Of a stretch of 64,000 bases of DNA, positions 1-12,926 are shown one piece after another. Below the pieces are notes generated by a model. That model searched no databases and was not told where the DNA came from. It saw only the letters and a list, made by a program, of their open reading frames with translations. Within the stretch, counting starts at the first letter, position 1. Every line of letters begins with the position of its first letter. A program made the position numbers and the translations under genes. This DNA is from Onchocerca volvulus (taxonomy: Eukaryota > Nematoda > Chromadorea > Rhabditida > Onchocercidae): NCBI GenBank assembly GCA_000499405.2, contig HG738140.1, positions 7,591,560-7,655,559 on the forward strand. Reading direction: 5' to 3'.

Positions 1-53
1 AAATCTTTTCATTAACTATCAGATTCTGCAAGTAGATACATTTTCTATGCTGG

Positions 54-95
54 TTAAAGTTTATGCCAATCCATATTAAATAGCATAAACTTTAA
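54..95. repeat. 13-bp perfect hairpin
   Basis: The arm at 54-66 is the exact reverse complement of the arm at 83-95, with a 16-nt loop. Part of the right arm (agcataaact) recurs directly at 113-121. The sequence is AT-rich, so a chance or slippage origin is possible. No function is implied. Confidence 0.6.
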
Positions 96-2217
96 TAAAT
101 ATAATTTCTAATTAGCATAAACTAGAATCCAAAAGTTATTATGAAACTGAAAAGGAATGAAATCTGATCTTATCATTGATACTACTAAATAAAACAGTTT
201 CGTACTTCCTTTATCTCTCAACATTTGGAATAACCAAGTCATTTCCCGATATTTCCTGATCCTGATGGAACATATATATTTATCTAAGAGAGCACATATC
301 AAATGAATAAATAGACTCACATATATTTTCAATAAGAGAGTCGATTGGATGATTTGTGCTTTTCAAGTTCAATTAATTTCAATGGGCAATGACAAGAAAG
401 CTTCTTTCTTGAGTCGAAGGTAAGCCTTTTCTTCTCTTATTCTCTCTTCCACAAATCAAAAAAATTTTGAATCTTTTTGTCCTCTTGCTGTCAACGTAGT
501 GTCAACTTTTTAAAAGCTTTAAGAGTAATAGAAGCTTTCTCCGAAAAATATATATCATTAGACCATTAGATGCTACAATATTTCACTCAAAGCAAATAGG
601 CCGCATCTGTCGTAACAGATTTCATGGCACTCTTCATTTTGTTGTTGGATGACAGAATGACTAACTGGAAAATTTGAAAATAAATGAACACGAACGAATA
701 AATAGATAAATGGATGGATGATCGATTGAAGAATAAAACATAAAATTTCAAACTCAATAACATGAACGCCCAGCACTTCGTTTTTTTTAAAAAAATTGAA
801 ACTAGCTCAGCAGAACATTGAAGTTTAAAATTGTAATGTCACATGAAAAAAAATCCAAAAAGAAAAATGTTATCCGAAAGGTCTAAAAACTGAAATACTC
901 TGAAGATGAAATATTTTAGTGTTACAGTATCACTGCGATTATGTTTAAAAAAAACGTCGCGATAGCTGGAAAGCTAACCATTCTGTTTATTCAACAATTT
1001 CATGATGTTTTCAAGCTCGAAAATATATCGAATTTATTTAAATTTCTTAAAAAAATTAAAAAACAGTTCCAATAGTTTATTGATTGTTAAAATGCATCTG
1101 CAAAAATTATGCTTACAAAATGAGACTATAAAATTTTTTAGTTTCCCTGGTAATTGCATTATTTCAAATCGCCTAACAAATATAACTTACTTCTCTTCCC
1201 ACTCCTTTTTGAATTATATTTTTCTGATCAAATATTAATCGGAAATACCAATTTCACTAATAATTTTTTGGCTATTGTTATTATTATTGCTATTACAGTG
1301 AAATATTATTTCTTTATGTTTATTTTTAACTTATTAGTTCTCATTTACAGCATGCCGATTTTACGAATATAATGATACTCATGGCTGGAACTTTGAGAAG
1401 ATTTACTTATTGAATCACCAAGATGAATCACTGAGCAGTTACAGGAGAAAGTTATAAAAGATCTAAGGATTTTATACAAGGATTTCAACCAAAAATTTCA
1501 AGTTTAAAAATTCATAATGTAAAAAAAATGTAGCAAATGGGAGAATATGTCTACGTGAGAAAATAAGAAATTTTAATTTCATATTCTTTCATGAATAATA
1601 AATAAAAAATTTCAATATGAGAAGTTGCATTGCTAAAATTGAAGTAATGAACAGGCAAATTAGGCTTTTACTAGTAGAAATGATGGAAAAATTGAATTGG
1701 ATCGTATTTAAAGTCACATTTTAGTCCGAAGATATTTACAAGAAGGAATAAATTATAAGAAAAAAAACTTATATGAAATATAAAAAAATTAACTTTATGG
1801 CTTGTATTTTCGAAGTTATTAGCTTATTTTGAAGTTCGCTAAATCAAAAGATCTGTTCCATTCACTTCGAAAAGCTTTTGATCATTATAGCAAAGAAGAG
1901 AGGATAGTATCCTTGTTTGTTTTTTTTTCTGTAAAAATAAAAAAAAAAAGAAAGAAAAAGGAAAAGCGAAGAATAAGGATAATAGTAGGAAGTAATGGTA
2001 CACTTGAAGCAATTCCTCAGAGAGTCATTTAGCTCGTTCAGTATGCATAAATCTTTGGCCCTAATCTACTAATTATTTCAAATGAAAAGTCAGACCGGCT
2101 ATTCAGTCATTTACATTAAGGACAGCAAGTAAATGAATGAGATTATAATTAACTCGGCAAAAAGAACAATATAGGAAACTTTGAAATTTTCACACAACGT
2201 TGCATTCGAATACGCGC

Positions 2218-2395
2218 CATGTTTTTTTATACATACGTTGCTGTGACTCAGTCTGATCAAGTGGAAAAGAAAGAAAAGAGAAATTGCACGTTTCTATGTT
2301 TAATTTCACAGTGTTTATGGATAGGCAATGTTTTTTATCGTTCCATTTGTCTAGACTGAATCACAGCAATGTGTGGATGTAAAAAGTATATCAAA
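2218..2395. repeat. MITE-like foldback element
   Basis: Two arms of about 75 bp face each other. The core ttgctgtga.tcagtct at about 2237-2253 recurs as its reverse complement around 2350-2370. The match continues inward (caagtggaa against a reverse-complemented caaatggaa) and outward through T-rich flanks. There is no open reading frame inside. The structure is typical of a small non-autonomous DNA element, but I did not recognise a family or a clean target-site duplication. Confidence 0.5.
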
Positions 2396-3103
2396 AGGAA
2401 AAAGTGGACTTAGAAATTGAATCGCTAATGAAATTCCGTATTCTGTTTTTCTTGTTTTTCCTTAATCAATTTATTAGTTTGCTTACCTATTCGGTACAAA
2501 AGAAGAAAAAAATAAATTGAAACCATAATGAACCAGACATATTTTAATCATGAAATGCAATACTGTGATATCGGTAATAAATCAGTGCAGAATATAATAA
2601 GTTAATTGTCATCTATAAAACGATTTTATAAATTTATTAATTCATTAAAATCTAAATGCTAATAAATCTAGCAACATCCATATCGACAGATCATGGAATC
2701 GATGTCTTGGAAATAAGTGTCGCAGTGAAGAATTTCTTCCTACTACTCTCAATGCTTTGTTCAATGAAGCAGTTATGAATATATAATGAGCAAATTTCAA
2801 TATTTCTGGGATAAATATGCTTCTGAAATTGGCATCTATAAATCTGATTGAGGGATCGATTTGATGATGTAAATTATCGTTTCAAATAGACATCCTAAAT
2901 AAATACAGATTGCGCGATTATTTTATTTGATTATTATAAGCAACTTTCTAACTTTTCGCAATTTTTATTTTTTTGAAAGGAGTAACAAAATTTTTAAGAA
3001 ATCGGTCAAACAAATCCCATGAGGGGAAATTTTCCTTAGCCTCTTTATTCGAACGGTACATCTTAAAAATTAGAAAAGATGATAAGCAGCTCAAACATAA
3101 CTA

Positions 3104-3151
3104 AAACTTGATTTATGGTTTTCAAACAAACTTGATTTATGGTTTTCAAAA
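3104..3151. repeat. 24-bp tandem duplication
   Basis: Two adjacent 24-base copies (3104-3127 and 3128-3151) differ only at the last base. The unit begins aaacttgatttatgg. It is a recent-looking local duplication with no coding frame. Confidence 0.85.
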
Positions 3152-3270
3152 AAGTCTGCAAAACACAATGAGTGCTTTATTGTGAACTCATTTTGGAGAG
3201 TTTGATAAATGAAGCAAAATAACAATGACGCACGAAACTTCTTAATTGTCTGATTTTACAGAGGAAATTG

Positions 3271-3331
3271 ATGATAATAATAATAAGAAGGATAATAATA
3301 ATAATGATAATAATAATAATAATAATAATAT
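3271..3331. repeat. AAT/ATA trinucleotide microsatellite
   Basis: An imperfect run of AAT-type triplets is interrupted by aagaag and atg. It precedes a complementary ATT run by about 105 bp. Confidence 0.9.
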
Positions 3332-3436
3332 TGACAATAAGAAATGATTGTGAGTGAGGTTTGGAAACCATAAATTATTTAAAAACTATCTTGAACTTTT
3401 GTAAACTCTGCTGTATAGTCGAGTTAAATTATGTTA

Positions 3437-3448
3437 CTATTATTATTA

Positions 3449-3528
<80 letters not shown>
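3437..3528. repeat. ATT trinucleotide microsatellite
   Basis: About 30 ATT triplets with one GTT interruption. Translated frames are homopolymers of Ile, Leu or Tyr with stops. The run is complementary to the AAT run at 3271-3331, so the two could pair as a hairpin. Confidence 0.95.
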
Positions 3529-4951
3529 TATAGTTGTTACTTATTTTATTTTATTACAGAGATAGTTTTTTTTTATTCTAAATTTCCTAAATATAAAGCA
3601 ATGTGAAAATGATATGTGATTCAGCACAAAGTATGTTATGATAATGCTATAAGTGGTTTGTAAGACAGAAATCATTTCACTCAATATTTCTCAATTCGAG
3701 AAATCATTTTAATTTGTATACTATCGTGTTCTTTATATTCATCAGTTTTATTTCTAGCTGATATCTGAAATTTTGACAGTTTCATTTACAGAGAACTGAT
3801 TGCTTATCATCAATTAGCTGAACAGAGATTCAGTTACCTGGAGCGAAGAGGATGCATTAAAAAATATACATATGTTACATTAATTTTCTCATTGATATTT
3901 TTTAAATTCAAATTGACCTACGCATAATAGCTCGATTTTACATTAATAGCTTGTTTCAGATTCCACTAAGTTACATTTATTTTGGAAAATATTATGAATT
4001 AAATATTGCAATTAATTTTAAATATCTATTAAAAAAAATCCAAATTTAAGATAAGCTTCTATTCTTTTGCCAATGATGTTTATTTAACATGAAAAAATTT
4101 ATGAAAAAAAAATTTTTAATCTATAAAATATTCTTTGTAACATTTTTAGAGAGGTATGAAGTGTAAAGGACTGAGAAATTTAAAATTTCTGAAAACTTTA
4201 GGAAAATGTAGGTGAAATGTCGGCAAATGCTGGAAAAATATCTTTTTGAAAGCAAATAAGCAATGATGACAGTTTTGCTTTCGAATCCGATTTTAGATTT
4301 GACAAAATAAATTGTTAATTAGTGATTGATAAAGCTTTCCGTTCTAAAAACAGACTTTATCACGACTCAATAACCTGTTATATTTGATATACATCTACTG
4401 ATAAGTTCAAACAAGCCACAAATAACTAATTTCTCGATTTACTATCATTTGCCGGATATTTTTAACAAAAATTATCATTATTTTATTTTTTACATTAATA
4501 GTTTTGTTGATTCTTTTTATCTTGCAATATTACGTCTGGAAAATGACCATCGAAAAAAAAAGGAAGAAAGATCTAATGAGCTGACCAATTGGACATTTTA
4601 TTGTTTACCAGACGTATTAATTCAAAGGTATGCAAATTTAAGCAGCAAAGGAGGAAGTATGCAGAATCATCAAAGTAAACAAGTTGTAATAATACATTTT
4701 GTAAAAATTTGAATAAATTACTCGAATTTTTTTGAAATTAAGAACTAAAGAGTCTAATGTTAATGGAAAAAATGAATGAAAAATTGGAAAAAAATATTTA
4801 TTTTTACTTTATTTAATGTAGAAAAGTATCATTTAACTAACTGATTCTGATCATAGGAAATGACCACAGCCATTTGTTTAAGCTTTATTTACCTGCCCAT
4901 TTAAATTTCATTAAAATTTCATTTCTTCGGATATTTCGATATATTAAGTAT

Positions 4952-5128
4952 AAACTTCGTGACTTAAAGTTCAAATTTTCTCAAACATTTTCTTGGAAAT
5001 AAAGTGTGAATTTCTCACTTAAATTTCACTTTCTCAAACATTTTTACGCATAAAATATGAAACTTCGTGACTTAAAGTTCAAGTTTTCCAAACATTTTTT
5101 ATGCACAAAGTTATGCTTCGTGACCCAA
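4952..5128. repeat. Degenerate tandem repeat, unit about 54 bp, about 3.3 copies
   Basis: Copies begin near 4952, 5008, 5060 and 5113 with variants of aacttcgtgacttaaag, followed by ttctcaaacattttt and ata-rich spacers. The second copy is the most diverged and the fourth is partial. It lies about 300 bp upstream of the secreted lustrin/MBL gene. Confidence 0.7.
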
Positions 5129-5421
5129 AAGGATTTTAAGAGGAGGAGGACTTCATCAATCATTAACTAAAGTATTTAGAGAAATAGGAAAAGAGGAAGG
5201 TAAACAATTATTTCACTGTCCTGTCGATCACCAATGGTATATTTATAGTGAGTTGTAAAGAAGAATAATAAAAGTACTCAGCCATCCTTGGAATTCTCCC
5301 TCTCGAAATCTCATTCTCGACTTCCTTGATAAATTTCCGTTTGCTTCGAAGTTTATAGCATTTGTTTAAAATTTAATACACAAATTTATGTTTCAATAGA
5401 GCTTCAATATTTCGACTGAAA

Positions 5422-8400
5422 ATGCTTCATCATTCAACAGCAACAGTGTTTTTTCTGCCTATAATCGTTACATTTTTATCAGGTTATTTTATTTTTCTTT
5501 TTTTATCATTTCATTTTTCTAGCTTCATCCTTCACTTATTCCATCAAAATTAAATTGATAGTTAAACCTGTTGGAACTTAAAGTTTTGTTGCTTAATACA
5601 TTGCATTTAAATTTATAATGAAATATCGAAAATATAAGCTTCCTTAATATAATTGCGCTAATCAGCGAACGAATCATAGAAAACAAGTTAACTTGTGTAA
5701 ATTAAATTGATACATCTGTATAATTAAATTTGAATAATTAAATTAAGAAAATTCATAGACTGATGACTTTTGCCTCTCATAACAGAATTTCTGATCACTT
5801 TACTTTGTACAAATTACACTACTTGGAGGCGTCACTTTTAAGTTTCTGAAATTTAGACTAATCTATAAGTGTACTTCGAGAACACAAAACTTTATTTGTG
5901 ATTTGAAAAAAAAAAAACTACTTATTTTATCATTTTTTTTCAAAAGTCTTCATTTGAGAAGAAAGTTTATACCATCAGAAATGTTTAAATTTTCAGCCCA
6001 TGGACAACAACATCCAATAACCGATAAATCAGAAAGTTTGAGGCAATGGTTGGAAGTAAATCGTAATTCCTTCTCGCAACCTATAAGTGATAATTCAATC
6101 TCATCCAAGTCCGAAAATAATGATATTGCTGCAGCTATACTTAAAATTCTTGGCTCTAATTCAGAACCACAAATTTTAGAAGCGCAATTCACTCGAACAA
6201 CCAATCCACCTACAAGTTCACGTATAGGAATCAAAGTTGCTAACGGAGGAGGTTTGATTTATGAATTTTAAAGCTTAATTATTTAGTCAAATTTTTTTTC
6301 TTTTATTTTTATCACGATGAATAAAATACCATTCTTATCAGTAAATACAATAACCTTGATTGCCCAAAATCGGGATAAAACTAGATTTAAAGTTTATGAG
6401 ACCTTTTTATTCATTTTTTTTAAACAGCTTGGACAAATTTGATATTTCAATTCTAGATTTTTTCGATTATTGATCATTTTGCATGGTTAATGAATAAATT
6501 GTATAACTTTTTGTTAACTTTCCTAATTTACTACTAAATAAGTTAATATATTTATATTGATACTAAAATAATTGGCAAATTTTAGTTATTGTTGAATAAA
6601 TTTCAAAATCCCTGATATAAAATTTGATGTTGATAATCCCTGATATATAATTTGATGATGATGATTGACAGTTAAACAATCTATTCTAGTCCTCAAGTGA
6701 TTACACATCATAAATTAAACTAGAGTGAAAGGGTATTTCAAGTTTATAATGTATAATCACTTGAGGATAAGAACGGATTGTTTAACAGCCAATCATCATC
6801 ATCAAATTATTATTTGTCAGAGAATTTAAATCCTTCATTCAGTAATAGCCAAAATTTGCCTTTCAGTTTAATATTAGTACAAATATATTCTTTGTTTAGT
6901 AGTAAATCAGCATAATAAAAAGTTCTGGAGCGTGAAGTAACTTGGTTAAATTAAGTTAAATTAAATTGAAAGGCCTAAAATAATAACCTAAAGTGACATC
7001 CACAAAGTTTCATTTTGTTCAAAGTTATGAGTAATTGCTATAGATTGAAGAAATCGAACACGATGAAGAAATATTTAAATATGAGATGGAAATTACCTAT
7101 TTAAAGTAATATTAGTCCTAATTAAATGACAGTTTGATCAATTCCATCATGATAACTATTTTACAATCAATATCAGCTCAAACAAATAAGCCAATTTTCC
7201 TTTCTTTAAAATAAAATGGAGACGATCTGTGACTTTTATACCTCTGCAATTAAATATACCTGTACTTATCTGTAATTAAAGACTTCATGCATTTTTTTAT
7301 CCGGAAAACTTGGAAAAGTCCTGTGAATACATTAAATACAGAATTGGATAAAATTGAATTAAATAAAATTAAACTAATTATCGAAACATAGCGAATTTTT
7401 GAACCATTTTGATTTGCGAAATAATCTTACATGACGGAAATATTCTGGATTTGAAAAAAAAAAGTTGAGAATGCAAAAGCTTGAACAATGATAATTTATG
7501 GTGATTTCAAATGTAATATAGAAATCAATACTTTTTAATTTCTATTTCAACTTAAAGAATTGATTATAAAATTTAAATTTTCAAATATATACTAATTGCA
7601 TAGCTTAGTAATTAGTACATAATTTTATCGTTACCTATTTTTAGTTTGTCCTTTCGATGCTATTCCACTGATTACGATGACCGGAGAATATATCAGTTGT
7701 AAGCCAATAACAGTTAAAGAATGTCCATCTGGTTATGTCTGCGATTTTAGCGTAGTACTTGGCCAATCAATCTGTTGTCAGGATATGCGTAATCAACCGA
7801 TTCTTAATATAAGGATCAAGATGCCACCGACAAGTTAGTAATCGAGTAAAATTCGTAATTGTCAATTTTCATCAGTATTGAGAAGATTTTGAATGAAAAT
7901 TTGTCATTTTGTTTGTTGTCCATTATGTTTACTTTTTAGCAACTTAAAGTTATCTGGTTTATAGCATTGGCTTGAATTCTGAAACCTAAATTTGTTTCTC
8001 ATATCAAATTTCATATTTAAGATGCAACTTCAACTCCTTCGTCAACAACACTTCCAACGAGACCAAACAGGATGAAAAACCAAAATCATTTCTGGCTATC
8101 TACAATTCCGAATCGTCAATCACCTTGGTACATCAGAGATCGGTAAGTGATCACTTGATCAGTACTGATCATTAAAATGTTAAACATCAATACCCAACTT
8201 ACTATTTGGATAATACTAACACCTAATATTTCACATGTATTCGTAAACTTCATAATTTTCTATTTTCTTCAATTTCTTAAAATATTTTGACATTTCATTT
8301 TAGGATTCGAAAAGATAAATGAAAATTAAAAAATAAAGTAAAAAGAAAAAATAAAAATCAATAAAAATTTTTTTTCATTGATAAGGTAAAAATAATTAGG

Positions 8401-11400
8401 CTTAAGAATGCGAGGAGATGCAAGATTCTCGATTGACTTTAAATGGAATTTTATGCCCAAAAATCCTTCAAAAGAATAACCGGTGTATCTAGTAGTCAAT
8501 TAGGTACCGATTGAATCTCTGGATTAATTAAATAATTATCATCTCATTTCCTCAAAAATATCAGACAACACTATTTCCATCTTGAAGCATTTATCAACAG
8601 AAAAATTTCAAAAACTTTCTCGTCTAAGATAGTTGAAACTTTGTTTTGTTACTTTCATTCAAGTTCTATCCTGTAGAAGACCACTGTACAAAACTGGTTG
8701 GAATGGAAGTACGCATAGTCTTTTGCCTTCCAGAGCAATTACTACTACACCTGCAACAGTGATGTCGAAAAGTCATGAATTATCATCGACAACAGAATCT
8801 ACCGTAGCTGTTGATGGTACAGAAACCTCAGTTAAAGAATACAGTAATACTAACAACAAAAGTACTACGATGTAAGTTCTCTAAAAATTATTTAAAGATA
8901 GAGATAATTCATGATAGTATTTAATGATAAAGATAAATGTTTGAGACTTTAAAGCTTCTATTTGCTAGTAATTCACAAGTTTGACTTATCATTAACAAAA
9001 ATTTTTTTCATGCTTAATAGGTTATTACAAAGCTTGATAAATAAGTAAAAAATTCCTTCTTTAGTTTAATAATAGTTTTAAAGAAAAGTAATCAATCGAA
9101 TAGTCTTGAATTATTTATCTATGAGATCAATGATTTATCATTTATCTTTATCTTCTTTAATTATTCATCTTCCATTTATCTTTAATCATTTATTTCTATA
9201 TGATTAGACAAAATGTCTTATTCAAACAAACTTTAAAATTAATATATTAATGAAGAAAAAAAAAGGAGATTTTTACAAAAATTCATGTTATTAGTGTTTT
9301 ACCACTGATTGTTGTTACTTATGTGATTTTTAAATAAATAGAAATTTTTGAGCATTTTTAATGCTTCAAAATATTCCGACTAATGAGAAATAATTGCCAA
9401 TTTAAATTGGAAAATCAGAAACTAACAATTTGAGAAAATAGATTATATTCTATGCTAATTTCAAAAATTTATCGAAGGCGAAAAAATAATCAATAAATTC
9501 AAATATTTGAAAGAGGAGTTAAGAGCATTGAACTGAGTTTCTCATACAATAAGAAAGAACTACAGGATTACAGAATAATATATCATAATTTAGCGTAGTA
9601 TGATAATATTATAAGTCAAATGTAATTTTAGAATGCTTTCAGAATGTCTCAAAATATCGATCATTTTATGAATATATTTTGAATTATTAATGTTCAGTTT
9701 TTTTTTTTTTTTTTTTTTTACCAAATTTTCCTATCAATTCAGAAAAAATTACTATTTGCAGTAGCAACCAACAAGGAATTCCATGTCCTAATATATCTGA
9801 ATTTGGCGTAATTTCAACAAAAATATCCCAAACAATACTACCTGAGGATCATGCCACATCCGTATCTTTCATCCAAGTTGGTAATATTAAGAAATTGACG
9901 GATAGGCAAATGCTTATTGTTGGAACAATTACACTAATTAACGATCACGGTTACCGTATACTAGTGGATACCGGATCAGCGGCTGATACCGAATTGCTCT
10001 TGCAAGGTATTTTATAAATTTCTTGAATTGTTTGAAACTTCATTATTATTTAACGTCCATTTTTGCTGAAACATAAAATATGCATTTTATGTAAATATGC
10101 ATTATCCGCTCTAATCAACCAAAGATTAATTAAGCTAATAATAAGAATTCAAATTATAAACATTCAAATATAGGTAACATTTTCAAGCAGTTCAAAGATA
10201 AGAGCAAAGATCAAAAGTCGAATTTTTTAAATTTTTTTATATTTAAATTCGTAAGATTGAACAATTGAAGGAAAAGCAGCTTCATATAAGCAAACAGTTA
10301 TTTGAATAGCAACAAATTCAATGATAAAATAATTGCATTTTATTCTAAGAAAAGAAATGTGAAAGTAATTTTTCAAAATTTTCCATCTCGAAATCATCAG
10401 GAAGAATATGAATGGAATTCTGATTATTAAAGATGTAGGAAGAAGGGAAAAAATAAAGATAAAAAAAAAATGGAAGAGCAATTTTTCCTAGACTTTATGT
10501 CTAGACTAGAATCTGTATTCAAGCGATGACCTAAGTTCAGTCTGGGCTAATTTCTAACCTATTGAAGCTTAATCTAGACTATTTTTTTAATCTAACAAAA
10601 TTTCAAAAAAAAAAAATCAAACTTGAAAAAAAACCAAAATCAAAAAAGTACAAAATAACAAGCTTAGTCATAACAGTCTTCTAATAGATAACCTCTGATT
10701 CAAATAAAAGTCCATAAATTAAGGCTATACACGGTATACAAATATTGCGCCTTTTTTCAGTTCATTTAAATTTTAATTTTTTTAATTTAAATCTTTTAAT
10801 TTTATCCAAATTTTTTGGTATTCATGAATGAATTCTATATCTTTAAATTTTATGTAACTTTCAGATATTTTTTATTTAAAATAACGATTTTAAAAGCTGA
10901 TGACTGAAAATAATTATGAATATATCATATGAATCAGAAGCCATACAAATAAATTCATAATTTTAAAATTTACCTTTTATTCTCCTACCAAAGGCATATG
11001 CAACCAAATCTTTAAGAAGCTCATCTTTGTCAATTAACTTCTATTTTAAATTTAGTTCTTTTAATTGAAAGAACTGATCAGAATATCAAAAGTCTTATGG
11101 ATCAGCACAAAATCAATTTTTTCTAATATTTTAATTCTTCCTAGTTGAATAATTCAAAATAGTATCCTTAATTAACAATTTAGGTCTCATTTCATATTCT
11201 ATAGAGTTAGGGCCAATCCGTATTAAGGTCAATCTGCACCTGACCTTTTTAAAAATTGGCCTTTGAATTGTCAATTATTATAGTCGATAAAACTAATACT
11301 CTAAATTACGGATTTGTATTAACAACAATGATATCGAGTATTATGGAATCAAATTAATTTTGATACTTACGGATCGGAATATTTGATGATCTTTTTGTGT

Positions 11401-12894
11401 TAGCATTTCCTTCATTGATCACTGATCAAAAGATCGTTAAACTATTTCAAACAATTTGCATCTATAAACTTGCCGATGAATACTGCCAAAAGTAGCAATT
11501 TTTCCAATTAAAAACGAAATTGCGATTTTTTAGCAACTTGATTTTAAAAAATTGATAACTAGCTAATTAGCTAGAAGATGAAACAAAACTGTAGATCAAG
11601 CAGAAAATTAAATAAAAATTAGTAAACAAATTTTTTGGCAAATTTTTCTAAAAATAAAATTCATGAAAAGCAATAAATTTTTCGTTGGATCTTTTGCAGA
11701 TGTTTTGATTATGGAATTCTTTATCTACTTGCAAATTTGTAAAATTAATGATCTGTGGTTATTAGAAAGTTCTCTTCTCATTAGTTTTCTAAGCTTATTT
11801 AAGAAGAAATATAGAAAAATCGATTTGTTTATTCAAATATAATTCCGCTCCCTCTGATTAAATAAATATTGGGTAAACAATTTTCGGGCGATTTTCAATA
11901 AGTTCCAAGACGTTAAAAATGTTCAGTTTTGAATAAAAAAAGAGGATAAAGTTACCATCAATTTGTGCTCAAACTACTGATTATTTCAATTTGGATAGAA
12001 TTTTTGGATTATAAAATCCAAGTTCCGATATTAAATAAGCAGTAATTTATAAAAATCGAAATTCAAAATTACTTGAAAGTCTGATTTCGGAATGAAAAAG
12101 AAAGCTGAAATTAACTTTTCTTGCTTGTAAAGCATATTTGCTACTAAGTTCCACTCGGAGTAATGATTATTACGATTTGATTGAAGTTTTTGGATCGTCA
12201 ATTCCAAGTTCAGATGTCTAGACGAAGCAATAAATTGTAATCGAAATTAAAAAAAAGAATCACTTGAAAGTCTAATTTCAGGTCTTTCGAAAGAAATGAT
12301 TACGATGGATGACATTGCAGTAGTTGTAATAACAGGTGGTCATCCAAGTTATACAGGTAATCTCAACCTTTTTCCGATGAAACCAACACTTTTTCATACG
12401 ATGGAATATATGGAACAACAAGCTACTATTAGCGAACTTAAAGACGTTTGTTTTTTCTGTTTCTTAATGCAATCAATCGTGCAGAATCGAAATAAAACAT
12501 TGAAGTTTACTGGAAAAATGAAAATTTTGAATTTTACTGGAAGTATCAAACAATGGGAAATTTGACTGGAAAAATGTTTATCTAAAAATATTGGTCCAAA
12601 ATATTATGTCAAAATGATCATGCAAGAAAGCATTCTATAATCTATCCAATATTTTAAAAAAAAAAATCAAATTGAATCATAGACTGCTGTAAAGTTCAAA
12701 GTTCATCAACTATATGGTCCATTCATTCACATGGTCAATCTAAAATTGAAGAAGAAAGATGTTTAATTCTAAAGTTACGGAAAAGATTGTTTCAGTATAT
12801 TTTGGAGGAGTTAAAAGTATTTAGCATGTGAACAACATCATTTCACTCAAGAAAACAAAAAACAAAAAAATTAGTTACTAAAAGAAATTAAACC

Positions 12895-12926
<32 letters not shown>

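Larger units (their letters stand above)
1..5421. other. AT-rich intergenic region, no gene recognised
   Basis: No stretch here shows convincing coding sequence. Open frames are short, rich in F, I, K, N and Y, and lack in-phase exon joins. The region holds a 13-bp hairpin near its start, a MITE-like foldback around 2218-2395, a 24-bp tandem duplication, two complementary AAT/ATT microsatellites and a degenerate tandem repeat of about 54 bp. The last few hundred bases are the presumed promoter of the gene starting at 5422. I could not identify a promoter motif. Confidence 0.6.

Noticed and set aside
5903..6271. Open frame starting in a poly-Lys run, as a separate small gene
   Set aside because: It is exon 2 of the lustrin/MBL gene read through its acceptor and donor. 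Exons 1 and 3 join to 5997-6251 in exact phase.
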